64,000 bases of DNA from Lenzites betulinus. Taxonomy: Eukaryota; Basidiomycota; Agaricomycetes; Polyporales; Polyporaceae. Each line of letters opens with the position of its first letter. Position 1 is the stretch's first letter. The stretch lies in contig JABYQU010000004.1 in the NCBI GenBank assembly GCA_022264855.1, positions 434,001-498,000 of the forward strand, given 5' to 3'. Shown here piece by piece: positions 10,793 through 23,396 of this stretch. A program made the translations under genes and the position numbers. Under the pieces are notes generated by a model. That model did not search any database, was not told the origin of the DNA, and saw only the letters and a program-made list of their open reading frames with translations.

Positions 10793-13550
10793 ATGGAGAC
10801 TCCTCCATACGTTCCGTACCAGGCTTACAAGGTGCGTGGCGGCCCTGCTGTCCCACATACCCAAGCTCAATGTACGATTCAGTCAAAGCGACATTCCCGC
10901 GGCCTCTCGAACCAATCAGCCCAGAATGCTGCTGCTGCACTCGCCCAGCCCCGGCCAACGTCTACGTTCACCAATGGACACACGTACAGCGAGCCCGCCG
11001 TGCCGTACAGCGTCGATGGCGTCACTGACGCGGAGAAACGTTCGATCGCGGTGCTTAACGGCCGTGGAACCCTGCAGAGACCGGTCTCTATGATTGATAC
11101 CCTTCATCCGCCACGACAAGACACATCGCCGACGCCTCAACCAGTTACACGGGCTCAACTCTTGAAGCCTCTCCCACCACCTGCACCCATTCCTGTTCCA
11201 GAACTTCACAACCTGGACCAGCCAGTATCTCCCTCGGAGTCGGGCTTTGTGGGTGCAGTTCCCCCGACCGTTGCTCCTGTGATTGCACCGTCACCCCCTC
11301 CGGAATTCACTCCGCCGTCGCCCGCTGTATCGTTGCCTGCCTCTCCCTCATCAAGCGCTTCTCGAGCTTCGACCCCAAAGACTAACGGTAAAGCGATTGC
11401 ACAGACGTCTCCTATTGCTGGTCCCTCGACACTTTCCCCTGAACCTGGCGATAGACCAGTCGCCTCGGCGCGGAAATCATCCACATTCCGCCATGTACGT
11501 CCGCCATCTACCAGACAGTCTGCGCCGTCTTCGCCTTTGCGCCCTGCAGGCAACCACGTAAGGTCCTCCTCTGCTATGGTATCTTCGCCGCTACGCCCTC
11601 CAGAGGCACGTCTGCACGAGCCGCCAAACGGTGCATTGTCAACTGCCTCGACTCCGAACATGCCCGCGCTTGACCGCGCGCTCCCTCCTATACCCGCCTT
11701 CGAACTACATTCGCAAGCCCCGCCCTCCCGCCTGTCCGTCCACTCGCCCAGCCCCGCACCGTCTCCCTCCCCCGGACCCATCTTTCCGCCCGTACGGACG
11801 TCGTCGTTGGCGACGTCGCCCACCCCGCAGCACACGTCCCTCCCACAGGTTGCCCCGTCACCAGCGCTCACCCCGTCCACGTCCGCTTCTTCCACGGTGA
11901 CAGCCGTTTCTCGCGCCCCGGCACGCTCCCCCGCGCCCTACCGCCCCGGCTTCCAGCCGAAGGGCGTGTACCGGCAACGCACGGACGAGTTCCTCGAGGC
12001 GCGGAACAACAGCCGCGATGCGGGACGCATAGAGCGCACGCGACTCGAGCGACGATTGGAGAAGCTTATCACATTGCACTTTCCGGCGCCAGGACAGCGG
12101 AAAGCGGTGGCGGCGGCAGAGCAGCGCCCGATGCAGCAGAACCGGCGCGCGTCGTCTTTCTGGGAGATTGACTTCTCGGACCTCAAGAACAAGAGCGCGG
12201 GCGAGCTGTGGCGCGAGGTGCTGCAGACACAGGCGTCGCAGGGGAGCAAGAATGAGATCCGCGGTAAGTCAAACAGGGAGGTACTATCTTGTCGCGCATT
12301 CGTTGAGTGACGTGTTATGATAGCTGCTGAGCAGAAGATCACCCCATGGGAGGACGACGCGACGGTTTCACAGTGTCCTCTCTGCGCGTAAGTCTTATCT
12401 TTTTTGTCCCAGACGTAAGATGTGAAATTGACCAGACGTAAGTGCGTCGTTCCATCCACTGACAAATCGGAAACATCACTGTCGCCTATGCGGCCGTATC
12501 ATCTGCTCGCTCCCGGTGAAGTATCCTCAACGACCACAGACGTGTTCTCTCCTATTCGTTGCGGACCAGGGTACCGGCCGAATAGAGGAAGTCGGCGAGG
12601 GTGTCGACTACGGCGTGCGGCGGCGTACTCCCGCGACTCCTGGGAAGAAAGGTGAGGTTCTGAGTGAGGAAGAGAAATTCCTGAAGGGCGTGCGGATATG
12701 TCGAGATTGCCGGCCAGTCCTGCTGTGAGTTGCTGTTGGATAGTGAGTTGCGCTGTGGGATTCATCATGTGCAGACGACAACAGTATAGGCAAGACATGA
12801 CCAGCGTTCCGCTGTTCTCGAGACTTTACGAGGTGCGGCCAAATTAGGAACTGAATTATTTGACGCAACTAACATATGCCAAAGGCGTTCATCAGCCTCG
12901 AGAAAGAAATCGAGGACGAGCTCCCGGTCTTCCAGGAACTCATGATCAGCCTGAGGTTTGTTACAGCCTGTATTTACATTTCTACCACTTACTCACCGCG
13001 CGATGTAGCAAACAGGAACGTCCGACCCCGGAGGCGAGCGCGGTTAGGAAGCGGCTGCTAGAAGCCTTCGCGCAATACGACGCCCTCGCGAAGCGCATAC
13101 GAAAGCTCCCCTCCGCACCCGGCAGCTCGCAGGACCACATCCAGAACGCGGTCCTTACCCGCGCGAACCTCTTCCTCCAGAAGCACATGTTCCCCCTCCA
13201 GGTCCGTACTCACCCGCTCCTTCCCTCATCCACGCTTACCGATTTATCCTCTTCAGGCACTGCCGAAGCCCAAGAAGGCAGGGCCTGCAGGTACGGCCGC
13301 CGCAAGTCCCGCGCCGGCCGACGAGCAGATCATCGACCCAGACTCGGAGGTCGCGCGTGTGCTGCAGCCGCTGCTCGAGCAGGAAGCGCTCCTCGAGACG
13401 TTCGTCGAGGAGGCGAAGGCGCACCGCAAGTTCGAGGACGTGAAGACGCTCAAGGGCAACCTGCGCGAGATCCGCGCCGAGATCGAGCGCATCCTCGCGA
13501 ACGCGGACGAGCAGGCTGCGATGGGGCGCGGGCGCACACGCGCGGCGTAG
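10793..13550 (+). CDS. pep7: Pep7/Vac1-like FYVE-finger endosomal tether
   Basis: Eight exons (10793-10831, 10883-12263, 12324-12387, 12443-12724, 12775-12832, 12885-12955, 13009-13201, 13257-13550) give 793 aa. The first ~430 residues are a Pro/Ser-rich disordered region. Next comes CPLCAASFHPLTNRKHHCRL, the FYVE core with the basic HHCR patch that binds PtdIns3P, closing with ICRDC. The last ~150 residues are helical and match the Rab-binding region of Vac1/rabenosyn. In yeast it links Vps21 (Rab5), Vps45 and Pep12 for Golgi-to-endosome fusion. The first intron (51 nt, stop-free) is inferred from GTGCGT and the better protein junction; retention would stay in frame. The acceptor at 12442 was chosen over an earlier AG because only it restores the FYVE frame. 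Confidence 0.9.
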
Positions 13551-14124
13551 AGCCGGGACTGGGACTGGCACTAGCACTAGCAAGCACTCTTAGACCGGCA
13601 CGGGTTGGATCTGGAATCGGGCGTGGACGTTCGCGGGCTCGGGTTGTTGCTGGAGCATTTATGTTGTATCTTGCTTCTTGGACGATCGCACCACATGCAT
13701 GCTTGGACGCGGAGGAATCGCAGCCTTTCCGTCATCGCGCCGCGTCGTTGACTAGCACTCGGCAGCTGCCGTGCGAAACGTTGTGATGCGTACGTATAAA
13801 GACATTAGAAAGATGCGTACAGGACATGGGATGCGACGTGAGGATGAAGTAAAACGAAATGTGAACAGACATTAGCGGGGATAAGTTATGTCGGCCGAGC
13901 GACGTAAAGGGTTCCGAAAGCACCGTATTATACGTACCGTAGCCGTCGCGCTACACCACTCTCCCTCCCACCCCTTGTCTCCGTGCGACCCCAGACCCTA
14001 TCAACACGCTAAGATGCACCCAGTGCCGCCGTCTGGTCCACAAGGTCCCCGACAGCCAGCGCAGATCGCTCCCACACATGTGTGCAGAGGCGTCCTCGGG
14101 CCTACCCATACCGGTGGTGGCTCC
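13551..14124. terminator. Convergent 3' region, Pep7 / SOG2
   Basis: About 570 bp between the stop codons of two convergent genes, so it should hold both 3' UTRs and polyadenylation sites. No gene is supported. Confidence 0.5.
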
Positions 14125-17100
14125 TTAGAACAGCTTCGCGCCCATCGACGGATTAGCGCCACGGCTGCGCGAGATGTTGGAGCCCAACCGTCCGTCCTCG
14201 ATGCCAGGCGTCGGCGTGGAAGGCAGCGGCGATGCATGCCCCCCTACGCCAGCGCCCGCAGCCAGGCCGACCATGGGCGAATATGACCGCAGCCCGGGCG
14301 TCGGCGCGGGCGAGAACGACGAGACGTGGAGGAGCATGACGACCTCCTGTGTCGCGTTCGTCAGCCGCACCATCTTTGTCCGGAGCGTCGACGAGAGTGC
14401 GCTCGCGACGGTGCTCGGCGGCGCGCCCGGTGTACCCACGACCGCGGCGGGTGCGGACGTGGAGACGGATGGGCCACCAGGCGTGCCGCGGGTCTTGAGC
14501 GCGTTCGACAGCTGGATGACAGTCTGGCACAGAAGGGGTCAGCATCGCCGTAGTATTAAGCTTAGCCAGGCCTCCACGACGCCAGCACTAGGTCGGTTAA
14601 GGGGCGATAACCGCCCCTAAACCGGCAGATGGACGGATATATAGTGCTGGCCGAATGTGGGGGTGGCAGACACGAGGCGGCGGCACACTCACCTTGACGA
14701 ATATACGTGCGTCGTCGTGGAGCGCCTTCCCGTCTACTCCCTGGATATGCGCTCCCTCCTGCACCGCGGCAATGCTCTGGCGTAGTCGCTCCGTCACGTC
14801 CTTTGCCCTAGCAAGCACCGCCCTGAACTCGTCCCGTCCATTCGTACTCGGGTCCTCGCTGTCCAGCACCTCGTCCATCATCTCCCAGATCTCCGGCGCC
14901 GCCTCGACTGCCGCCTTCATCGCACCAATAACCTCCTTATCGACGAGCGTGCTCGACCCCGACAAGTTCCCCCCGAGTAGTGGCGATGAGTTCGATGTCG
15001 GCAGCAGTGAACTCTGCGACCCCTGCCGCGAATGGCCCCCCAGCTGTACGTCGTAACCCTGCTGCCCAAGTGGGAGGACGAGCCGCCGCATGGTCCGTGG
15101 TTGCGTGGGTGTGGACTGCATCATCCCTGGCATGTTGAACGGGAAGGGCGGAGGCACGTCGACATACGAGGGCAGCCTTTTCCCGATCTCAACGTCTTTG
15201 GAGCTGAACGATCCCGCATGTCGTCGGCTAATGTGGATTCTCCCTAGGTCCAGCGAGCGCTGCTGCGTCGTGGCGGTCCGGAGGTGCGGGCGCTGAGGCG
15301 TTTCGGCGACTGGCGAGAACGTTGGGGACGATGTAGCCGGGGCCGACGCTGGTGGTCTGGGCTTTTCCACGGCGCCGCGCAACGTCGGAGTGTTCGACCC
15401 GTAAGACTTGTACGCTACTGGTGTCCTGGAGTCCCAAAGGTAAGGCCTCACCGCATCCACATGGCTCGCCATCGCCTGCCACGCCGCCGAGATCTCCGAC
15501 ATCGCGCCATATAGGACCAGGAGCATTTGACGCGTATAGCGCACGTCATCATGCTTCGCGAGGACTTTCAGCTGCAGCCCCAGCATCCCCACCGCCTTCC
15601 CGAACACCGTCACGTTATCCCGACAATTCTCGACCACCGCCCTGCATATCGCCGGACTAGGAAGCGCCCTCCGGCTCAGCGAGTCGAACTTGTCCAGCGC
15701 GTTGATGAGCTGAGACATATAGGAGCTTGCAGGGCCTAGGACCTTCAGGAGCACCGCCGAAAGCCGCTCGTCGATGGCATACACCGTGTAGTGTTGCAAC
15801 GTCTGGTAAATGTGTGAAAGCGCAAAGAGGATTCCCCGGACGGCATCGACCACGGCCAGCAACGACTCTGGTATTGCCTTAGATATCGTGGCGGCGGACA
15901 ATGTGGATAGCCGACGGAAGTATGAGTTCCGTTCGGTGTCCATGGACGGCACAGGCCTGTCGATAGATACTGGGGATGCTGATACCGGTTCGTCCATGAT
16001 AGTGTTGAAAGGGTGGGGATGGCTGAAGCCCCTTGAATACCAATGTTCTGATACTGGGGTAGACGCACTGACCTTGGTAGGTGGTCTGCTGACGCTGCTG
16101 CCGCCCGATGTGACCCGTTTGGTAGGTGTAACCGCATCGGTCTCATATCAGGTAGGCTCTTCTTCACTGTAGGTCCCTTCAGAGGTACCCGAGTGCTGCT
16201 ATGTCCATTCAGATGTGAAGGTAAGCGGGCGTGGTGCGATTGAATGCCGTTGGAACCAGTGGATTCGTCACTAGGGGACACGCTCGTATCAGGGGAGCGA
16301 GAGGGCGATGGAGAAGCACTCTTTCCAGTGATACGGGCTAAGAAAGGATCCAAGTGCAAGCGAGGAGGATTCTCGGGTGGTGGTGGTCTGGAGGGCACCG
16401 GAGAACGGTCGAGCTGGAAGTACGAGGACACATCCGACTCCAAAGAAAAAGATCGGGCATGGTACAGCATGTCGGTCTGTAGTGGCGTCCGCTCTCGCGG
16501 AACTTCCATACTTCTATCCGGTAAAGCTTTAGAAGGCTTGCATGGATGAGAGTGTTGGCACTCACAAGCTTGACTCGTTTCCGGTGTCACTTGACATGGA
16601 ATCGTCACTATGTTTCCGCTTACCCGTGCTTGTAGAATTGTCTTCCAGCCATGCCTGGAGATATTTGATCCATTCATCCATGACGTGTGGCTCATTGATA
16701 TTCTTCGGCGTATCCATCACAGCGGCTGGCGGCCATTCCAATGGATTCTGGTCCGCTTTGAACAGGCTCAGCTGCCGGAACTGTGCCAGATAGGGAGGCA
16801 GTCGATGCAGTTTGTTCTTCGTCAGAGAGAATACCTGGTAGTAGCAATGCGCCTTGTCAGTTATCGTTTACGGCAGCAAAGAACAGATATAAGTAGCCTC
16901 ATCAACATGCTTCACACATAGGTATTCAGTCAAGCATGTCTTTGGAGCAGGAGTGGACTGCTCGTAAAAATAATGACACATCCTTTCACGGATGAAGGCT
17001 GTCTCTTACTGTCATACTGAGTGTCGCGAGATCGGCGATAGCCAAGAGCATCCTAGCGCACTAAGGTGGGCGCCCGTACCAAACCCGAAATGTACCCAGA

Positions 17101-17750
17101 TGCGGGGAAGGCATAAATAGTGCGCCCTACTCGTTTCGCGTCCGCGGAAATAATCGAGACAGAGTACAAGGGAGCTAAACCACATACCCTGAGGTTGACC
17201 AAAGAACCTGGTTGCGATGGGAGGCGTTTGATCTTATTCCGGCTGATATCGAGGATCTCCAGAGACGGCATGACAGTCAACTATGGGATTATGACTTAGC
17301 GTATAAGTATTGGGAGTGTAAACGCGACATACGACGTCAGGAAATACGGTGAAGCTGTTGTTCTTCAAGACGAGATAACGCAAGCGCGACAAGAGGGAAA
17401 ACGCCATAGGCAACGTGGTAAGACGGTTGTGGGCCAACGCAATACTAAAGAAAGAATTGAAAACATGCACCACAGTAACGGACTGAAGAAGCAGCTTACC
17501 GCACTACCGAGCTATCCGAGTCTATCTCCTCGTCCAAGCCGACGTTAGCAAGCTCCTCTGCGCCGGATTCTCCGACGTCAGTGAGGCCCTTGTAGGCCAG
17601 GTCCAGAGTAGCGCCTCCATCTGGCGATTTAACAAGGGCCTCAGTGATATGATCGCGAGTCAAGGAGAGCGAGGGGAGAGGCGAGGAGACAGCATTCTTT
17701 GGCGTCCCAGACGGTTTACGTAGAGAATGTTCGCCATCAGAACTAGACAT
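14125..17750 (-). CDS. sog2: SOG2-type leucine-rich-repeat protein of the RAM pathway
   Basis: Seven exons (17500-17750, 17333-17444, 17188-17280, 16566-16834, 16073-16513, 14693-16022, 14125-14523) give 964 aa. Residues about 85-200 hold leucine-rich repeats (ALAHNRLTTLP, LRYLVLKNNSFTVFPDV, EILDISRNKIKRLP, LTKNKLHRLPPYL). A Ser/Pro linker follows. The Sog2 domain starts near NSYFRRLSTLSAATISKAIP and runs through long helices to MVRLTNATQEVVMLLHVSS. In yeast Sog2 supports the Cbk1-Mob2 NDR kinase network for cell separation and polarised growth. The third intron is 353 nt, far above the local norm. The HLP/SHPHP junction uses a 50 nt GTCAGT..TTCAG intron chosen by phase. It is divergent from Spb4. 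Confidence 0.88.
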
Positions 17751-18073
17751 TCGCCAAGTAGGCTGCAGGTAAAAGAGGAGCCAGCCAAAACAACAGGGGT
17801 GTAAGCAGGAGAGACACGACCAGCAGCCTGGAAGGGGGGCGAAGGGGCGGGGAAGATGGAAGGCGGGGAGGAGGGCGCTGCAGGAGGCGAAGCCGGACAA
17901 GGAGAGGGTAGAGGACGCGGTCCCTGCACAGGAACAAGCGCCAGCACCCAAACCGCAAGAACCCGCTAGATCGTTTCAACAGTCACCGTCACGCGCCCTG
18001 CCCCTCGTGACCGTGACCTTCGCGTCCACTTTCCCGGCGCTTGCTCTCCCCGCCTTTTCGCTTCGGACCGCCC
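17751..18073. promoter_or_regulatory. Divergent promoter region, SOG2 / Spb4
   Basis: A 323 bp stretch between two head-to-head start codons, rich in pyrimidine/purine runs. No TATA box is obvious. Confidence 0.6.
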
Positions 18074-20478
18074 ATGTCTGCCTCGACCGCCTTTGCGGGC
18101 AAATGGGACAGCCTACCTGTCGCTCTCACACCATGGATGTATGTAAGACCCTGTATGTCTGTGCTTCTGGACCGACATGACTTCTACTTAGTCTAGATGT
18201 TGTCCACTCGATGGGACACACTCAAATGACCCCCGTCCAGGCTTCCACCATCCCGCTTTTCATGCGCCATAAGGACGTCGTAGTGGAAGCAGTCACTGGC
18301 TCTGGCAAAACGCTTGCGTTTGTTATACCAATACTTGAGAAGCTTCTCAGACGAGAGCGCAAGCTGGCCAAGAACGAAGTCGGTGCTCTAGTTATTAGCC
18401 CAACCAGGTATGTCCGGTACTCCTGTGCCCAATTTATTCCTCACCTTTCTACATCAGAGAATTGGCCACACAGATACACTCCATATTCTCTTTGTTCCTC
18501 TCGTCCCAGCCATCACGACATGCGCCTTCTCCCGCTCCGGACGAACCTTCGGGCTCGGACGTTCGGCTTGAACCTGAATATCCTTCTCCACTCCTGATCG
18601 TGTCCTCGGATTCGCCGCCTTCGGAGGATCTGCAGCGCTTCCTCTCTACAGGTGCGGACATCGTTATTGGAACTCCTGGCCGGGTAGAGGAGTTCCTACT
18701 AGGGAAGGGGAAGAATGTCGTAAGCGTCAAGGAGCTGGAAGTTCTGGTATTGGACGAAGCAGACCGGTATGTCAAAATATCATTGCAAACGATCACTCTC
18801 CTAACATATACCTCCAGTCTGCTTGACCTAGGATTCCAAGCGGCGCTCTCCCGCATATTGACGCACCTGCCCAAACAGCGGCGGACTGGTCTTTTCAGCG
18901 CGACCATGACAGATGCGGATGCGCTATCTGAGTTGGTTCGCGTAGGGTTGCGGAATCCCGCGCGGATAGTCGTCAAGGTCCAGGCTAAGAAATCCAAGGG
19001 CAAAACTATCGCGGCCGATGGAACGAAGATAGAGCGAGAAGTTATCGAGGAAAGACGAATACCTGCAAAGCGAGTCACCATCGCTGCCACTTCGAGTCCG
19101 GGGACTAACCAGCCAATAGCTTGCAGAATTATTACATGGCCTGTCCAACCTCCGAAAAACTTGTACAACTGCTTCACATCATACAACACGAAGTCCAACA
19201 ACATCGGTCCGCGCGGTTCATCGTATACTTCGCGACATGTGCTTGCGTAGACTACTTTTACAGAGTATGTCCTCTTCTGCGCTGAAAAGGGACTCTAGTG
19301 ACTAACTATGCACATTATCAGGTTCTGTCACCGCTACTTCCAACAAACACCGCTATATTCTCCCTTCACGGACACCTACCGCCTAATGCTAGGACGCGTA
19401 CGCTTGCCAGCTTTACCAACTCTGCAGCACTACCATCATCTCCGTCTATCTTATTCGCGACCGACGTCGCCGCACGCGGCCTTGACCTGCCTGACGTCGA
19501 CGTCGTGATCCAGTTCGACCCCCCAGCAGATCCCAAGGCGTTCTCACATCGCTGTGGCAGAACGGCTCGCGCAGGGAAGAGCGGACGAGCGTGGGTCTTG
19601 CTCGTTGGCCGCGAAGTCGACTACGTCGAGTTCATGGCGGTACGGAAGATTCCTATAAAGGAACGACCGCGGTTCGCACCTGACGGCTCAACGATACTGG
19701 ATGACGACACGAACGCGAACGACGCGGAGGTCGATACGGCAATGCAAACCATCCGGCAGAAACTCTTGGCCGATCGCGCGCTCAACGATAAGGTAAGCCC
19801 CTTACGCTCGTCTCCGGAAGACGTGCTGAACCAATGTTCCAGGCAGCGAAAGCATTCGTATCGTTCGCCCGGGCGTATTCAAAACACGAGGCGTCATACA
19901 TCTTCCGCCTCAAGGATCTAGACCTAGTCGGACTCGCGAAAAGCTTTGGGCTTCTGCGAATTCCGCGCATGCCCGAACTGAAAGGCGTATCGCGCGAAGG
20001 TTGGAAGGATGCAGACGTCGATGTACGCAGGTCTTCATACAACTTGTGTCGTTCGCGGCTAATAACACTATCCTTTCAGTGGAATACGTACGCCTACGCC
20101 GATCAAGCTCAGGAAGCCAAACGGCTCGCCGAAGCAGTCAAAGCCGCGCCAAGCGCGGAAGATATAGCAAAACGCCAAGCCTCCCGTGCCGAGGCTCAAA
20201 AGGCAAATTTGGCATGGAGCGACAAGATGAAGAAGCAGGAGGAGCGGGACAAGCGGAAGGAGAAGAAGGATCGCAAGAAAAAGTGGCAGAAGACGCAAGA
20301 GGCCAGCACAGCCACTACAGAGCAGACCGGAAGCAAGCGTGAGCTCGACAACTCGGATAGCGAAAGCGAAGGCGGGGACGATTGGGCAGAACTCGCGCGG
20401 GAGGAGCGGGCGGCGAAGAGAGTTAAGAAGGGACACATAAGCCAGAACCAGTTCGACGCCGAGTTTGGAGATCTGTAG
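18074..20478 (+). CDS. spb4: ATP-dependent RNA helicase Spb4 (DDX55)
   Basis: Eight exons (18074-18138, 18192-18407, 18458-18766, 18818-19069, 19120-19264, 19322-19792, 19843-20022, 20080-20478) give 678 aa. DEAD-box motifs in order: Q motif region ([15 protein letters not shown]), [29 protein letters not shown], the [13 protein letters not shown] segment, [10 protein letters not shown] and [11 protein letters not shown] Lys/Glu/Arg-rich coiled tail typical of Spb4 follows. The protein acts in 60S subunit assembly in the nucleolus. A proline/acidic insertion of about 35 residues sits between motifs Ia and Ib. The intron at 19070-19119 appears to be GC-AG (donor GCGAGT, branch ACTAAC). This gives PANLQNYYM, whereas the alternative GT donor loses the conserved Leu. 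Confidence 0.92.
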
Positions 20479-20801
20479 TCGTGTTGTACTGTTACTCGCA
20501 TTATGCTCTGAGTCCTGGCCTCTCTTGACATCGATCGTGATACTTCGCAGTTCTCGTTGTGTTCATCCTGATCATCCTGGAAGCCGGCAACGCAAGTACT
20601 GATGTTGACAGAATTTTGTGCTGGGATTAAGATAGGCGCTCGTACAATACCGAATGCAATCCGTCACGGTCTAGATTTGGTGCCCGCCAGCTGCATTTAG
20701 TCGATCATCTGCGGTGCAACTTGTGCAATATCATTCTAGCCATTGCGCACAAATCTCTATCCCTGCTGCCACTTCCTTCGATCTCCCAACTGCCGTTGCT
20801 G
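20479..20801. other. Intergenic between Spb4 and the CCCH/coiled-coil gene
   Basis: A 323 bp tandem-gene spacer holding the Spb4 3' end and the upstream region of the next plus-strand gene. Nothing else was recognised. Confidence 0.5.
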
Positions 20802-23211
20802 ATGTCTCAATTTCACGGACGCAAAGTCCGGCGATGTTATGTACGTCTCCTGGTCTCCTCGATAACCCTGAGCGCGCGCTAGGTGCCCGCTCGCTCCCAG
20901 AGTCCCCCGCGATCCGCGATGCCAAACGGCCTTCTCCCGCATTTTCTCAGCCCGTATCCCGTCCACTAACGATGGCATCTCCCGCAGTACTACCAGCCTA
21001 ACGGCACCCCTTGGGTCTTCAACGGGAGAGTCGGTTGCCCGAACTATCCGTACTGCGGCTTCGCGCATCCCGACGACCCAGAGTGGGAGGCCGCCTCCAT
21101 CGGCGTTCTGCCCCCCCACTTTATACCTGACCGTCTGCCTCAGCCACCAGCTCGTCCCCCCTCGCCATACGGTCCTCCGCCTCCCCCGCCTCCCCCATAC
21201 TACGGCATGCCACCCGGTGCACCTAGAGACCGCAAACCGAGCACGTCCTCGACCCACGCCGATCGCGATCGCGACGTCGACATGCTTGCCTCGCGCTCGT
21301 CTTTCGGGCGCGGGCACTCCCCGGCGCAATCGATCGCGTCGTCGTCGGCGCGCCGTCAGCCGTACATCGCGAGTGGCGCGCGAGAACGGGACGCGGAGCG
21401 CGATCGGGAACGCGACGATGAGCGGGGACGGTACCGCGACGATGAGGAGCGAAGCAGGGATCGCGATAAGCGGCGGGACGACGAGCGACACCGCGACGAC
21501 GACCATCGAAGGGACTCGACGAGGCGGAGAGGGGACAAATCTGGGGAGCGCAGGAGCCGATCGAGCTCGCGTGCTCACCGCCACTCCTCGTCCTCCCGCC
21601 GTCGGCGTTCCAGCTCGCGCGAACACAAGCACCGCAAATCAGAGCCCCCGCCGAAGGAGTTGACACCGGAAGAACAGCGCAAGCTGTGGCTGCGTCGGGT
21701 CGAGTACGTTGTCGCCCCTTGTCTGCTTTCCCAACCGGCGTAACGTCCTGCGTGATAGGCTGCTTCAACAAGTCATTCAGACGCGTACCGAACATGTACG
21801 ACTGCATGACGAGCTGAAAAAGCTCGACCGGCTCGCCAAATCGGTGTCATATGAGAGCCTTCCGGAAGAAGACAAGACCGCTCTCCAGAGCCTCATCGCC
21901 GCGACGACTACACGGTTCCGGACGAAGGAACACGAACTGAATGACCTCGCCGGCAAACTGATTCCGGACGATTTTTGGCCCTTCGCCCAGCGTGCCCAGC
22001 AGATTTCGGATCCAGGCTACCAGCGGATGACAGAGGTCCTGGCCAGCCTGAAGGACGACGTCGATGGCCTCCACAATGCGATAGGTACTATGCAGCAGAC
22101 TTCCCAGCCTTCTGCAGCGGCACCCGCGCCCGCTCCTGTGCCCGCTGCCAAGCTGGAGCCGGGGGAGGTTCCAAACGATGTCCCCGAGGGTGCAAGTCGT
22201 CCGAAGAAGCGACGTCGCCTGTCCAATGGAACCGAGCCCCCAATGGCAGATATCTCGGCAGCGGAGCTGGAGAAGATGCAGGACTCGCTAGCTGCGCTAA
22301 CCCTTCGCATAGTTGAGCTGCAGAACAACATGCTCCAGTACGACGATCGCGTCGCCGACGAAGTGGAGTCTCAACTTGACTACAAGATGTCCCTGTTGCG
22401 GATCAAGAATGGCGAGATCGACAAGCCGGCAGCGCCAGAGCTCCAGCAGATGGTGCAGAAGCTGTCCGAGGGCCTTGAAGAGGCCAAGCGGCTCGCGGAC
22501 TTGTCTGCTCAACAGCTCTCGGAGGTGCAGGCCGAAGGCAAGAAACTTGACAAGGAGTATGAGCTCCTCCAGCGCCAGAACGACGTCTTGCGAGCACAAA
22601 TTGAGAAGGTACGCCTGCACACTAACTTTTACAACTTCCACTCATCTCGTATCCGACCATTACAATAGCTGGAGGCCGACAGACTAGCCACCGCGACCAA
22701 AGAAGAGCAACAGAGGGCGGAGATCGCCGCCCTGAAGGAAGCCATAACCTCCGTCGTCGCACGCGCAGCCTCGCCCCCGATCCCGCCCGCCCCGCTCACC
22801 GCAGACCAAATCGTCGAGGCGATCCGGCCGCGGCTCGTCGACGCCGCGCGCGAGGACCTGCTCCCGCTCCTCACGGACGTGCGCAAGCACATCGAGAAGG
22901 AGCTCACCGAGCAGTCGAACCTGGTCAGCGGCGAGCTCATGACGCAGATGGCGCCCGCTGTGCGCTCGGTCGAGTGGATCGCGGCGTGGATCGACCGCAT
23001 CCGAGGGCCGAACGGCCAGCCGGTTATGTCGAGCCCAGCTCCGTCTTCGACCACGGCTCCGTCTGCGACCGCGGCCGCTGGGTCTTCAACTGCTGGGTCT
23101 GCGTCCACATCTACGAATCCTGCTGCCAGTGCGAGCCCTGCGACTCCCAGGCCTGTGCCCACGGCTCCAAGGGCCATGTCCATGGACAAGGGCAAGGGCG
23201 TAGCACGATGA
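20802..23211 (+). CDS. CCCH-like finger, RD/RS-rich and coiled-coil protein of unknown function
   Basis: Four exons (20802-20840, 20988-21703, 21759-22608, 22669-23211) give 715 aa. Residues about 12-40 contain Cys and His spaced like a single CCCH finger (one Cys in KVRRCYYY, then GCPNYPYCGFAHP). A proline run follows, then about 110 residues dense in Arg/Asp/Glu/Ser/His, resembling RS/RD domains of RNA-processing proteins. From about residue 245 on, long heptad-like helices predict coiled coils (QQVIQTRTEHVRLHDELKKL, AELEKMQDSLAALTLRIVEL). A basic PKKRRR patch near the middle could be a nuclear signal. The C terminus is low-complexity Ser/Thr/Ala/Pro. I do not recognise a named family; a nuclear RNA-related role is only inference. 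Confidence 0.75.
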
Positions 23212-23396
23212 TATCCCCTTGGTCGCCGCTATGCAAGGTGAGGCCTACCTGTCTGTCTCATGTCGCGCTGTACATGTGTCCTGTACCAATGTTATGTATA
23301 CCAATTGCTCATGATGCTCTGTTTGACACCGTCTTCACACAATAATCATCGGTTAGACGCGTCGTTGCCGTCTGAGCGCGCCGTTGGCAAAACGGC

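Noticed and set aside
11206..11895. A 229-codon minus-strand frame inside Pep7
   Set aside because: It is the complement of the Pro/Ser-rich Pep7 exon. Its Gly/Asp/Ala-rich composition is what antisense of such sequence gives, and no domain is present.
16835..17187. Box C/D snoRNA in the long SOG2 intron
   Set aside because: A TTGATGA and a CTGA are present, but the terminal stem is poor and the CTGA coincides with the likely branch site.
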